The notes below the pieces were generated by a model. That model made no database searches. It was not told the DNA's origin and saw only the letters and a list, made by a program, of their open reading frames with translations. From positions 99,584 through 163,583 of the forward strand of contig JACPXC010000048.1 in the NCBI GenBank assembly GCA_016196755.1: DNA of 64,000 nt, written 5' to 3'. The position numbers were made by a program, and so were the translations under genes. Of this stretch, positions 26,777 through 35,846 are shown piece by piece. Numbering within the stretch: the first letter of the stretch is position 1; each line of letters begins with the position of its first letter. Origin of the DNA: Elusimicrobiota bacterium. Lineage in GTDB: Bacteria > Elusimicrobiota > Elusimicrobia > UBA1565.

Positions 26777-27829
26777 ATGCATGATTATCCTGAATTGACG
26801 CGCGCGCGTGAAGATATGCAAAAGCAGGTCGCGTTTTATCGTCCTACTGCGTTCTGGGAGGAGCCCGCGTCAAACATCACCTCTGAGCTCCACACGCACG
26901 GAATTGAGAAGTTTCGCTCGCTAGAGCACCCTCTTGGCTATTTCGTCCCGACATACGGCGTTCCAGCGAGCGGCTTTACCGCGGAACAGGCGGCGGGACT
27001 GCTTGCCTGGCTGGGAACCTTGTTCCCCCAGGCGACAAAGCCCCAACTGGCCCTCGCCCAGTTTCTTGGCGGCGAGATGTCGGCGTTGGCCGATTACCGC
27101 GTCCTTGCGGCGGCGGACGACCCGCGGGCACGACCCTTTCTGCACACCTTCTCGGAGAGCACGTTTGGGAGCCCGGTAGAGCATTTCCAATTCAACGGTC
27201 GCCGCTTCAGCCGTTCTTCGCTTAATTATTTGCTCGGCCTTTCCCTACTGAAAAAACATCTGCACGGCGACGTTCCGCGCACCGTCCTGGAGATAGGCGG
27301 AGGGTTTGGTTCTTTAGGTGAGGTCTTGTCGAACGCAGGCATAGAGGGACTCCGCTATATAGATGTCGACATCCCACCCACGAGCTTTGTGGCTCAACGC
27401 TATCTTAGCGAGGTGCTGGGCGAAGAGAAGGTAGCCACCTACGCCCAGACCTGCGGCCGGGATTCCATCGCCATCGATTCTCTGCCGCAAGCCGCGGTAC
27501 TGTGCGCTTGGCAGCTCGAGAAGCTCAACGGGGCAGTGGACCTGTTCGTCAACTTCGTGTCGTTCCAGGAGATGGAGCCCGACATAGTGCGGAACTATTT
27601 CAGCCACGTGACTCGCCTCGGTGCGCGCTGGGTGCTCTTGCGAAATCTGAGGGAAGGCAAGCAGCAGCGCAAGGACGGTGGTCTCGGCGTCGACACTCCG
27701 ATCCGTTCCAGTGACTATCTTTCTATGCTTCCGGGTTATGACCTGGTAGAACGAAACGTGATTCCCTTCGGATATAGGACCGTGGACGGCTTTCACTCCG
27801 AGATCCTCCTGTTGAAGAGACATTCTTAG
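26777..27829 (+). CDS. Putative sugar O-methyltransferase (SAM-dependent)
   Basis: About 350 residues. An N-terminal domain of some 150 residues rich in aromatic residues precedes a Rossmann domain with VLEIGGGFGSLGEVL (SAM motif I) and IDVDIPP. The whole-length pattern, with FNGRRFSRSSLNYLLGL before motif I, resembles the putative sugar O-methyltransferase family found in surface glycan clusters. ATG 26777 is preferred over upstream in-frame starts that would overlap the divergent exporter. It probably modifies a nonulosonate or a neighbouring hexose; that is inferred from context. Confidence 0.7.
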   Translation: MHDYPELTRAREDMQKQVAFYRPTAFWEEPASNITSELHTHGIEKFRSLEHPLGYFVPTYGVPASGFTAEQAAGLLAWLGTLFPQATKPQLALAQFLGGEMSALADYRVLAAADDPRARPFLHTFSESTFGSPVEHFQFNGRRFSRSSLNYLLGLSLLKKHLHGDVPRTVLEIGGGFGSLGEVLSNAGIEGLRYIDVDIPPTSFVAQRYLSEVLGEEKVATYAQTCGRDSIAIDSLPQAAVLCAWQLEKLNGAVDLFVNFVSFQEMEPDIVRNYFSHVTRLGARWVLLRNLREGKQQRKDGGLGVDTPIRSSDYLSMLPGYDLVERNVIPFGYRTVDGFHSEILLLKRHS

Positions 27830-27869
27830 CCCCCTTCGCCAGTATGGAGTGGGTCCTACGGCTTGAATA

Positions 27870-28874
27870 ATGGGAAACCCGTCCTCCTTCCTTTTCTATT
27901 GCGATGGCAACCCGCACGTCGGTCGTGGGCACATTTCCCGGTGCGTTAGCCTTGCCCGCCACCTTAAGATGCTCTACCCAAGGACCCGCATCTCCTTTTG
28001 CGGCCAGTTCGATGAATTTTCATTGGCTACACTCCGCCGAAATGCATTCTCTTCAAAACCATCCCCTGGCCCGATCGGATCTCGGATCATCGCCCTCGCC
28101 AAAACTGCCGAACGATTTAGCACTCTCATACTCGACAACTATCACTTGAAGCAAGAACACATCGACTATTTGTCAGAATTCAAATTCAAGCTCATCGCTT
28201 TCGATGATTTCCGAAGGTTAGATTTAAGGCGCGCCAATCTCGTGATAAACTTCACATGCGGCGCCGAAAAACGGAGATATGGCGTAGTTCGATGCGCCCT
28301 AGGCCTTAGGTATTTTCCCGCCAAGCCTGAGTTGCGCGCGATTCGCGCACGAAACACTCGGCAACCACGGAAGAAAGTTCGGGAGGTCCTGGTGGCATTG
28401 ACTGGGACGTCCACCCGACCAGCCCTCCTGCCGACCATCCTCCATTCGTTGGACTCAATCTTGGTAGGCAGCCGCATCAGATACGTATCCGAACGTGGCG
28501 TAGCCGAAGAATTCGGGGGGCACAATCAGCTCGAGCACATCGTGCCGCACCCTGGAATAGAAAGCCGTTTCGCGCGTACCGACTTAATTGTCTCAGGAGG
28601 GGGAATGCTACGGTACGAGAGCGGATATTGCCGAATTCCTAATGTCTCAATTTCTCTTAATGAGGGTCAGCGGCGAGACACATCCCGCCTCCGCGCCATC
28701 AAAACCACTTTTGACTTGGGCTGCGCGGATCGCATTGATTCCGCCTCCTTGAGACGCCGCTTGATCGCCTTCCTAGATGATCCAAGAGCCCGCTTGAGAC
28801 AATGGTCGGCATGCCGTTCAGCTTTCGATGCAATTTCAGGCCAAAGGCTAGCGCGGTTCGTATACTCGTCATGA
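27870..28874 (+). CDS. pseG: PseG-like UDP-sugar hydrolase of nonulosonate synthesis
   Basis: A 334-residue protein of the PseG/MurG-like GT-B fold. GRGHISRCVSLAR (18-30) contains the catalytic His of PseG, and TLILDNYHL and LIAFDDF are the usual downstream blocks. SGGGMLRYE and the P-N-V-S-I-S block complete the nucleotide site. PseG removes UDP from 2,4-diacetamido-2,4,6-trideoxy-L-altrose before condensation with PEP. Its TGA overlaps the next ATG. Sequence divergence is noticeable, so a related trideoxyhexose could be the substrate. Confidence 0.75.
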   Translation: MGNPSSFLFYCDGNPHVGRGHISRCVSLARHLKMLYPRTRISFCGQFDEFSLATLRRNAFSSKPSPGPIGSRIIALAKTAERFSTLILDNYHLKQEHIDYLSEFKFKLIAFDDFRRLDLRRANLVINFTCGAEKRRYGVVRCALGLRYFPAKPELRAIRARNTRQPRKKVREVLVALTGTSTRPALLPTILHSLDSILVGSRIRYVSERGVAEEFGGHNQLEHIVPHPGIESRFARTDLIVSGGGMLRYESGYCRIPNVSISLNEGQRRDTSRLRAIKTTFDLGCADRIDSASLRRRLIAFLDDPRARLRQWSACRSAFDAISGQRLARFVYSS

Positions 28875-29482
28875 AAGGGATACTCGAACATTACCAAGAC
28901 CTATATTTGAGGCATGGGGACTCGCCACATGCTGTCCAGTTGTCAGACAAGAGATCACAGGAGCGGCGGTTCGAAATACTGAGCCAGATCGCCGCACAGC
29001 TGGGAACTGTCGGAGATATCGGCTGCGGGCTCGGCCATTTCTTCGCGTACCTGAAGCGCCGAGGCTTCCGAGGTTCATACAAAGGCGTTGATTTCGTTCC
29101 CGAATTTATTGAAGCTGCCCGAGTTAAGTATGCCGATGCGCCTCGTGCGCGATTCTCCGTCTGCGACATAGAGAAAGGCGCGCTGCCGACGGGCTGCGAC
29201 TATCTGTTCTTGAGCGGGGTCTTCAATAATAAGAGGCGAGCGAACGAACGATTCATGTATTCCACTATCGGAAGGATGTTCCGCGCAGCCCGCAAAGGCG
29301 TGGCCTTCAACGCCATGTCGACATATGTGGACTATCAGGACAAGTCCTTGTATTACTCCGACCCCCTCAAAGTCTTTGATTTCTGCAAGAGGCGCCTGAC
29401 CTCAAAAGTCACGTTGCGCCACGATTACCTTGTCAAAGACAACAGCATACCGTTCGAGTATGCGGTCTATCTCTATAAATGA
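28871..29482 (+). CDS. Class I SAM-dependent methyltransferase
   Basis: About 203 residues. VGDIGCGLGHFFAYL is SAM motif I, followed by GVDFVPEFIEAAR and FSVCDIEKG. The core is small with little decoration, similar to methyltransferases that act on sugar nucleotides or lipid-linked sugars. ATG 28871 overlaps the pseG TGA. Codon use is AT-leaning like its neighbours. It may methylate a nonulosonate, which is inference from the surrounding genes. Confidence 0.7.
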   Translation: MKGILEHYQDLYLRHGDSPHAVQLSDKRSQERRFEILSQIAAQLGTVGDIGCGLGHFFAYLKRRGFRGSYKGVDFVPEFIEAARVKYADAPRARFSVCDIEKGALPTGCDYLFLSGVFNNKRRANERFMYSTIGRMFRAARKGVAFNAMSTYVDYQDKSLYYSDPLKVFDFCKRRLTSKVTLRHDYLVKDNSIPFEYAVYLYK

Positions 29483-29501
29483 CAGTCATAGACCCCGCTG
29501 A

Positions 29502-30179
29502 ATGAAGACCATCGTCGTCATGCAGCCGACCTATTTGCCTTGGTTGGGGTATTTCGACCTGATGCGCAATAGCGACGCATTCGTGATCTATGACTGCGCC
29601 CAGTTCGCCAAACGAAGTTGGCAGCAGCGCAATCGAATCAGGAACATGAACGGGGAGATAATGCTCACCGTGCCCGTAATCAGCAAAGGACGGTATAACC
29701 AGAGCATCAAGGACGTCAAGATAGACCACCTGTCGAGCATCAAATTGACCAATCATCTCGACACTATCCGATTTTCCTACGCGCGAAGCCTTAATTTTTC
29801 GCAACTATTTCCCTCCCTGGAGAGGATTTACTCAAAAGGTCATGATTCCCTCTTAGGTTTGAATATGGACCTCATAGAGTTGGGGCGGGAAAGGCTTGGC
29901 ATAAAGACGGAGATTATTTTCGCCAGCAGCCTTGATGTCCAAGGCGGCCAAGTGCCGGCTCTCATTGATATTTGCAAAAAATTAGGCGGAAATCGTTATC
30001 TGTCTCCAGTCGGCTCGAAGGTCTACATCGACGCCAACAACCTATTCCCGGGTGCCGCCATCGATCTCAAGTATCAAGAATTCCACCATCCCCGCTATCC
30101 CCAGGCAGGCTGTACAGACTTCATAAGTCACCTGGCTTTCATCGACTACCTGTTCAACGTCACTGCTCCGGGGTTCTAG
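29502..30179 (+). CDS. WbqC-like family protein
   Basis: A 225-residue protein of the WbqC family (PF08889). The start MQPTYLPWLGYFDL and the segment FVIYDCAQFAKRSWQQRNRIR are the family hallmark. Members are found in O-antigen and glycan clusters next to aminotransferases and nonulosonate genes, but their activity is not firmly established. It ends one base before the pseI start. The C-terminal YQEFHHPRYPQ block is also typical. Confidence 0.85.
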   Translation: MKTIVVMQPTYLPWLGYFDLMRNSDAFVIYDCAQFAKRSWQQRNRIRNMNGEIMLTVPVISKGRYNQSIKDVKIDHLSSIKLTNHLDTIRFSYARSLNFSQLFPSLERIYSKGHDSLLGLNMDLIELGRERLGIKTEIIFASSLDVQGGQVPALIDICKKLGGNRYLSPVGSKVYIDANNLFPGAAIDLKYQEFHHPRYPQAGCTDFISHLAFIDYLFNVTAPGF

Positions 30180-30180
30180 G

Positions 30181-31248
30181 ATGAACGACATCAAGATCGG
30201 CAACCGCAGGATCGGAGAAGGACATCCGCCATTTATCGTCGCCGAGATGTCGGGCAATCACAACCAATCCTTAGCCAAAGCCCTCGCTTTGGTTGATGCC
30301 GCCGCCGTTGCCGGTGCGCATGCGCTGAAACTCCAAACCTTTACGGCCGATACGATGACCATCCAAAGCGACGCGCCCCCATTCCGGGTCGACGCCGAAA
30401 ACCCATTGTGGGATGGAGAGAACCTCTACAGGCTTTATCAGAAAGCACAGACGCCTTGGGCCTGGCATATGCCTATCTTTCAACGCGCGAAAAAAAGGGG
30501 CTTGGTCTGCTTTAGTTCGCCGTTCGACAGTACCGCCGTCGACTTCCTCGAGAGCTTGGCCGCTCCCTGTTACAAAGTGGCTTCATTCGAGAATGAGGAT
30601 TGGCCCCTCTTGAAAAGGGTCGCGGCCACGCGGAAACCTGTGATCGTTTCCACAGGGATGACGACAAAGCCGATATTGAAAGACATCGTCCGCGCGCTCC
30701 GGACGGCTGGCTGCAAGGATATAATCCTTCTCAAATGTACCAGTTCCTATCCAGCAGAACCCGCCGACAGCAACCTGCTTACCATCCCGGACATGGCCCG
30801 CGTGTTCAAATGCCATGTCGGCCTTTCGGACCACACCATGGGGATCGGCGCATCAGTGGCGGCCGTGGCGTTGGGATGTAGGCTGATCGAGAAGCATTTT
30901 ACACTCGACCGGGCTGACGGGGGAGTCGACTCGGCATTCTCCTTGGACCCGGCCGAGCTCAAAATGCTCGTCAGCGGCGCCAAGACGGCTTTTGAAGCGT
31001 TGGGCCGGGTCTCCTACGGCATCAGCCCGGGGGAAAGGCATAACGTCCGATACAAGCGCTCGATCTATGTCGTAGCGGATATCGAAGCAGGGGATGTTAT
31101 CTCGCAGAACAACGTCCGGGTCATCCGGCCAGGACAAGGCCTCAAGCCGCGCTATTTCGATTCAGTCCTGGGAAGGCGCGCGCGCAAGGCGGTGAAGAGG
31201 GGGACTCCACTCGCCTGGCCGATGATCACCGGGCGTCCTTCTTCATGA
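30181..31248 (+). CDS. pseI: Pseudaminic acid synthase (NeuB family)
   Basis: A 355-residue enzyme with a TIM barrel and a C-terminal SAF antifreeze-like domain (about 290-350). IVAEMSGNHNQS near residue 20, TPWAWH, SSPFD, VSTGMT, LLKCTSSYPA, GLSDHT and EKHFTLDR are all as in PseI. It condenses 2,4-diacetamido-2,4,6-trideoxy-L-altrose with PEP to give pseudaminic acid. Its last 23 bases overlap the end of the convergent pseF gene. Confidence 0.9.
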   Translation: MNDIKIGNRRIGEGHPPFIVAEMSGNHNQSLAKALALVDAAAVAGAHALKLQTFTADTMTIQSDAPPFRVDAENPLWDGENLYRLYQKAQTPWAWHMPIFQRAKKRGLVCFSSPFDSTAVDFLESLAAPCYKVASFENEDWPLLKRVAATRKPVIVSTGMTTKPILKDIVRALRTAGCKDIILLKCTSSYPAEPADSNLLTIPDMARVFKCHVGLSDHTMGIGASVAAVALGCRLIEKHFTLDRADGGVDSAFSLDPAELKMLVSGAKTAFEALGRVSYGISPGERHNVRYKRSIYVVADIEAGDVISQNNVRVIRPGQGLKPRYFDSVLGRRARKAVKRGTPLAWPMITGRPSS

Positions 31249-31930
31249 AGGCGGAGAACTTCAGTTCGGCCATCTTCCAGTCTTCCTCATTGTCGATGTC
31301 CTGCACTTCCGTTTCCGGGAGCTCGAAGGCCACCGTCCTGTCCGTCAGAAACCCGCCCTGCCCGAGAATGGCCTCAGTCCGATAAAAATAAAACTGACCG
31401 CAATCATGGTAGTCGGGCGGCAGGTCCTGTGAAAACGTCTCGGCGTGCTCGGGCCAGTTCATCTTCACGCGCCCGTTCTCGATCCTTAGGGAACGCCGGA
31501 TCGGGTAGCTAAAACGCGTCACAGGCAAAAGCGTGTCAGCCCCCGTATCGATCAATTTTTGAAAAGCGGAGGCGAGAAGCTCCGGCGTGACGAACGGGGC
31601 CGTCGGGAACAAACAACAGCCGAACTCGAACTCCATCCCCCTCAGGCTGTACTCCCGGATCACTTCCCGGATCACATCCATGATCGTAGACCGGTCCCCG
31701 GAAGCGCCCGCAGATCGCATGAACGGCACCTTCGCGCCATACGCTTGCGCGACTCGGGCGATATCAGCGTCGTCGGTCGATACCATGACCTCGTCAATGC
31801 AGCCGGACTTCAAGGCCGCGGCGATGGGATAGGCGATGATAGGCTTTCCCAGAAAATCACGGATGTTCTTCCTCTGGATCCTCTTACTGCCTCCCCGTGC
31901 GGCGATGACGGCCAAAACACTAGGCTTCAT
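31226..31930 (-). CDS. pseF: Pseudaminic acid CMP-transferase
   Basis: A 234-residue cytidylyltransferase. The N-terminal AARGGSKRIQRKNI carries the CTP-binding block, and VSTDDADIA and CLFPTAPF follow, the latter matching PseF more than NeuA. It activates pseudaminic acid as the CMP form for sialyltransferase-like enzymes. I place the start at ATG 31930 because the conserved fold begins at MKPSVLAVIAARGG; upstream frame is noise. It follows pseB by 8 bp in the same operon. Confidence 0.88.
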   Translation of the reverse strand: MKPSVLAVIAARGGSKRIQRKNIRDFLGKPIIAYPIAAALKSGCIDEVMVSTDDADIARVAQAYGAKVPFMRSAGASGDRSTIMDVIREVIREYSLRGMEFEFGCCLFPTAPFVTPELLASAFQKLIDTGADTLLPVTRFSYPIRRSLRIENGRVKMNWPEHAETFSQDLPPDYHDCGQFYFYRTEAILGQGGFLTDRTVAFELPETEVQDIDNEEDWKMAELKFSAFMKKDAR

Positions 31931-31938
31931 GCGAGCCG

Positions 31939-32976
31939 TCAACTCTTGACCGGTTCCTCGGGCTGGATCGATCCGATCATCTCGTGCAGTTCTTCGGACG
32001 TAAGCCACCGGTCGTTGGTTTCGCTGGAGTATCGAAAATCCGCGGGCAACGGGGAACCCGCAGGCCATTTTCCGTCGCCCCACCAGGGGAAATTCGGCTC
32101 GATGACGAAGAATCCGCCGGCGTCCTTCGCGCGGACCGATTCATCCTCCGTCAACAACACCTCGTGGAGTTTCTCGCCGGGGCGAATCCCGACGAACTTG
32201 AGTCGGCACTCCGGAGCTATCGCGCGCGCGAGGTCGACCATTTTCATGCTGGCGATCTTCGGGACGAAGATCTCTCCTCCATGCATGGTCGCCAGGGCCT
32301 GGAGCACGAGGGCGACGCCCTGATCGAGTGTGATCCAAAACCGCGTCATGCGCTCGTCCGTGAGCGGCAGGACTCCTTCTTTTCTCTTCCTGAGGAATAA
32401 AGGGATTACGCTCCCGCGGCTGCCGACCACGTTCCCGTATCGGACCACGGAAAAGGTCGTCTTCGATGAGCCGGCATAGGAATTGCCCGCGATGAAGAGC
32501 TTTTCGGCACAGAGCTTGGTGGCGCCGTAGAGGTTGATGGGATTGACGGCCTTGTCGGTCGAAAGCGCCACGACCCGCGTCACCCCCTGGTCCAGAGCCG
32601 CGTTGATGATGTTCTCCGCGCCTGTGATATTGGTCAGGATAGCTTCAGAGGGGTTGTATTCCAACGCCGGCACCTGCTTTAGGGCTGCAGCGTGGACCAC
32701 AAAGTCGACGCCATGAAAAGCGCGCTGAAGCCGCTTCGGGTCGCGGACATCGCCCAGGAAGAAGCGGATCCTGTCGTCCTTCAGCCTGGCCGCCATTTCA
32801 GACTGCTTGAGCTCGTCACGGCTGAATACGATGACCTTCGCCGCCTCGCTGCGGGCAAGGAGGACATCGATGAAATGCTTACCGAATGAGCCCGTACCTC
32901 CAGTGACCAATATTTTCTTACCCTTTAAGAAGGCAAGACTGGTCCGCGAATCTACCGGCGCTGATCTCTTCTTCAT
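31939..32976 (-). CDS. pseB: UDP-GlcNAc 4,6-dehydratase/5-epimerase (inverting)
   Basis: A 345-residue short extended SDR. ILVTGGTGSFG is the cofactor loop. STDKAVNPINLYGATK combines the TDKA catalytic Asp/Lys with the YxxxK-type YGATK, the signature of the FlaA1/PseB group. It starts pseudaminic acid synthesis from UDP-GlcNAc. A Shine-Dalgarno AGGAG (complement of 32983-32987) six bases before ATG 32976 fixes the start; the upstream frame overlaps the GT2 gene. Confidence 0.9.
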   Translation of the reverse strand: MKKRSAPVDSRTSLAFLKGKKILVTGGTGSFGKHFIDVLLARSEAAKVIVFSRDELKQSEMAARLKDDRIRFFLGDVRDPKRLQRAFHGVDFVVHAAALKQVPALEYNPSEAILTNITGAENIINAALDQGVTRVVALSTDKAVNPINLYGATKLCAEKLFIAGNSYAGSSKTTFSVVRYGNVVGSRGSVIPLFLRKRKEGVLPLTDERMTRFWITLDQGVALVLQALATMHGGEIFVPKIASMKMVDLARAIAPECRLKFVGIRPGEKLHEVLLTEDESVRAKDAGGFFVIEPNFPWWGDGKWPAGSPLPADFRYSSETNDRWLTSEELHEMIGSIQPEEPVKS

Positions 32977-32982
32977 TTCCCG

Positions 32983-32987
32983 CTCCT
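32983..32987 (-). promoter_or_regulatory. Shine-Dalgarno AGGAG of pseB
   Basis: AGGAG on the minus strand, six bases before ATG 32976. It supports that start over longer in-frame alternatives. Confidence 0.7.
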
Positions 32988-33022
32988 GAAGCTCTACCTG
33001 CGGACGACCGGCTATTGTAGCT

Positions 33023-33952
33023 CTAATCGAGTTCGCTCCGAAAATAGCCTTCAAAAATAACGGTCCCGATGAGGACATGGACCAGGCGGCTGTAGAGCGG
33101 GTCGAAAAACCGCGCGTTCGGCAAGCCTTCGGCGACGGTGATAAGGAGCGGCTTCAAGGCCGAAAAAAGCGCGTAGGCGGCACGCCTATGCAGCGGAAAA
33201 CTCAATCGGCATTCCGGCCGCCCCATCTCGAACCCCTGCCGTTTGTTGAACGCACCCGTTTTCAAACGGGCCAGCTTGGTCCGGAGTTCCATCCGATCAG
33301 ACTCGTTGTGGGTCACGGATTCTTCAGGATCGATGAACAGCCTGACCCCTTGCCGCCTCAAACGGAGCGAGAATTCGTCGTCCTCCCCACCCTGTCTCTT
33401 GAAGGATTCATCAAATCCACCCAGGCCCAGGAATGTCTTTCGTTCAATTGAAAAATAGAAAGCGGCCAGCAACGGCGCCTCAAAAATCCCCCGCGACTGC
33501 CATGGAAGATCCGGAACCCAGCCTCGATACTCCGTTTGGCCCGCGGCTCGGATAAATCGGCCCATTTGCGTCTCATCCAAACGTCGGATGAGCTCGTCGG
33601 AATACTTCCAATTGAAGTTGAAGCATGCCCCTGGATTCTGGGAATGAAGCTCGAGAGTCCTCCTGATATGCCGAGGGGATATAAGGATATCGTCGTCGAT
33701 GAAAAGGAGGAGCCCGTGCCTTGCGACTTTCGCCCCGAAATTTCTTGCCGATGCGGCTCCGGATCCCGGACTATCCAAGACTCGCATCCGGCGGTGCGAG
33801 ACCTCGGCCTTGGATGATTTTGAATCGTTGACGACTATCACTTCCCCATCCAATCCTTCGATCGCCGCATGGACAGCCGCTAGAGTCTCATTCAGTATCG
33901 CCCCGCGATTTATCGTGGGGATGATGATGGACACGCCAGTCATAGATTCCAT
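33023..33952 (-). CDS. Glycosyltransferase family 2
   Basis: About 309 residues with a GT-A fold. GVSIIIPTINR begins the fold, VIVVNDSKSS is the nucleotide loop, LFIDDDI is the DxD site, and the GGEDDEFSLRL block lies near the catalytic base. The region VTHNESDRM resembles rhamnosyl and galactofuranosyl GT2s. Two closely spaced starts exist (ATG 33952 and 33943); the first is used. It is upstream of pseB on the same strand and divergent from the deacetylase. Confidence 0.85.
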   Translation of the reverse strand: MESMTGVSIIIPTINRGAILNETLAAVHAAIEGLDGEVIVVNDSKSSKAEVSHRRMRVLDSPGSGAASARNFGAKVARHGLLLFIDDDILISPRHIRRTLELHSQNPGACFNFNWKYSDELIRRLDETQMGRFIRAAGQTEYRGWVPDLPWQSRGIFEAPLLAAFYFSIERKTFLGLGGFDESFKRQGGEDDEFSLRLRRQGVRLFIDPEESVTHNESDRMELRTKLARLKTGAFNKRQGFEMGRPECRLSFPLHRRAAYALFSALKPLLITVAEGLPNARFFDPLYSRLVHVLIGTVIFEGYFRSELD

Positions 33953-34050
33953 TATATTCGAAGCAGAGGGGACTTCGCGTCTTAAGGCAACACCGATAAG
34001 GCCGGCCGGCATTGGAGTCCTTAACGGTAAATTGATACCGTCCGGTCAAA

Positions 34051-34902
34051 GTGAGCCGAGTCACCAGGAAGCTTATCGTCAACGCCGACGACTTCGGTAT
34101 ATCCCCATCGGTCAACAAGGCCGTGATCGATTGCTTCATTGCCGGCAACGTCACGAGCGCAACCATGATGGTCAACATGCAGGGGAGCGTCGATGCCGCG
34201 CGACTGGCCAAAGACAATCCGAAGCTCGGCGTGGGACTGCACTTCTGTCTGACCGAAGGACGACCGCTCTCGCGCTGCCCGAGTCTGACCGGACCGGGCG
34301 GAGCCTTCCTCGATCGGCGGACGCTCCTGGCCAGGGCTCTTCTCGGGGGGGTCTCCCGAGAGGAGATCCGCGCGGAGCTCGAGGCACAGCTCGACCGCGC
34401 GGCGGACTTGGGGCTCTCTCTTACCCACGTCGACTCCCATCAGCACGTACACATGTGTCCGCCCATCTTCCCATGCGTCGCCGAGACGGCCGCCCGCCGG
34501 GGGCTCGCCCTGCGCGTGGTGCGGCCTCCCATCTCGGCAGGACTCCTGCTCTCCCGTCCGTTGAAGTTCACCAAGCAACTCGTCTTGACGGTCAACGGCG
34601 CCCTCTACCGCTCAGCCGCGGGAGTCAGATCCAACGACCGCCTGATCTCGATCCACGACCTGCCGCACGGCGAGCCGGTCGGCCCCGCGGCCTACGACCG
34701 TCTGCTGACCTCTGCGGCCGGCAGCGAGACCGTCGAACTGATGGTCCACCCCTACATCCTGGGGGACGACCTACTCGCCCTTTACGGCGCCTCGCTAGCG
34801 AGCCGTCTTCCCAACAGGTGCGGCGAGGAGTACAGGACGCTGTCGGGCCCTCCTCTCTTCTCGAGCAAGGACCTCGAGCTCACCACGTATGCCAGCCTTT
34901 GA
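34051..34902 (+). CDS. ChbG/HpnK (YdjC) family deacetylase
   Basis: A 283-residue protein. VNADDFGIS (10-18) gives the metal-binding Asp pair, and THVDSHQHVHM supplies the histidine ligands. The layout matches YdjC-family carbohydrate deacetylases such as ChbG, which remove N-acetyl groups from chito-oligosaccharides or hopanoid sugars. The start is GTG at 34051, since no ATG precedes the conserved N-terminus. It overlaps the next gene by 14 bp, so they are coupled. It probably deacetylates a sugar on a lipid carrier or sugar nucleotide. Confidence 0.85.
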   Translation: MSRVTRKLIVNADDFGISPSVNKAVIDCFIAGNVTSATMMVNMQGSVDAARLAKDNPKLGVGLHFCLTEGRPLSRCPSLTGPGGAFLDRRTLLARALLGGVSREEIRAELEAQLDRAADLGLSLTHVDSHQHVHMCPPIFPCVAETAARRGLALRVVRPPISAGLLLSRPLKFTKQLVLTVNGALYRSAAGVRSNDRLISIHDLPHGEPVGPAAYDRLLTSAAGSETVELMVHPYILGDDLLALYGASLASRLPNRCGEEYRTLSGPPLFSSKDLELTTYASL

Positions 34903-35839
34903 TGCGGAACGGATCGTGCGCGTCGCCGACACCGGGTTGCGCGAAGCCTCCCTGCTGATCCAACGGGAGCTCGGAGACGCGGAAGCCTCGGTCGCCTATC
35001 TCCGCTGGTGGTATTTTGGCAATCCGTCGGGCCATTGCCCGATCTACGCGTACAAAGACGGCGCAGATTTCAGCGCCCTAGCGACGATTAACGGCTTCCG
35101 TTTCTCGATGAACGGCCGCTCTAAACTCGTCGGGATGCCCCAGAAGGTCCTCGTCGCCCGCGTCCTGCGCGGCCAGGGCGTATTCGGCGCTCTCTATGGC
35201 GCGACGGAGATGGCCAGCCGGGACGAGGGCTCGGATTTCTTCCTCACTTTCACCAACGCGGCCAGCACCCCTATTTTTCTAGGAAAGTTCGGCTATGTCC
35301 GAGGGACGGCTCCCGACACCCTGGTGATTCCGTTCAACCCTTTGGCATTTCTGCGTCCCCGCCGCTACAAGCGAGTCGACCGTCCGTCCGACGCGTTCCT
35401 CTCCACCGGCTTTTTCAGATTCGATAACGCCGTTGAAAAAACTGCCGACTATCTGCGGTGGCGCTACCACTCCAGGCAACCGGAACAGTACACGATTCTC
35501 GAAGTCCCCGCGGATGGCGGATCGACGGCCGGATACCTCTACCTCAAGAAGATTTCCAAGAAAGGCATCCCTATCCATCTTCTGATGGATGTGGCGGCGC
35601 GCGCCGAGGACGACATGCCCCTTCTCCTGAGCCAGGCCAGCGCCTACTCCTCCCGGCACGGAGCGGCCGCCATGCTGGCTTTTTCGAGCCCTCCGATCGA
35701 CGAGGCTCTCGGGGCCACGCTGCATAAGCGCATCGCGGGGCGCTTCAATTTCCTGGTCAAGGGGAAGGACGCGGCGGAGACGGCCGCGTTGGCCAGTACC
35801 CGTTTCTGCTTCTCCTTCGGCGACTTGGATTTCATATGA
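34889..35839 (+). CDS. GNAT-type acyltransferase
   Basis: A 316-residue protein. YLRWWYFGNPSG near residue 38 and a second copy of the pattern, YLRWRYHSRQPE, near residue 190 suggest two GNAT-like halves. VLVARVLRGQGVFGALY (about 87-103) has the RGxGxxG-type acetyl-CoA loop. It likely acetylates an amino group on a sugar; pairing with a deacetylase suggests exchange of acyl groups on the same residue. It is too long and different to be called PseH. Confidence 0.65.
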   Translation: MPAFDAERIVRVADTGLREASLLIQRELGDAEASVAYLRWWYFGNPSGHCPIYAYKDGADFSALATINGFRFSMNGRSKLVGMPQKVLVARVLRGQGVFGALYGATEMASRDEGSDFFLTFTNAASTPIFLGKFGYVRGTAPDTLVIPFNPLAFLRPRRYKRVDRPSDAFLSTGFFRFDNAVEKTADYLRWRYHSRQPEQYTILEVPADGGSTAGYLYLKKISKKGIPIHLLMDVAARAEDDMPLLLSQASAYSSRHGAAAMLAFSSPPIDEALGATLHKRIAGRFNFLVKGKDAAETAALASTRFCFSFGDLDFI

Positions 35840-35846
35840 GCCGCCA

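Noticed and set aside
34889..35839. Considered as PseH
   Set aside because: PseH is a short GNAT of under 200 residues; this protein is 316 residues with two GNAT-like halves and is coupled to a deacetylase.
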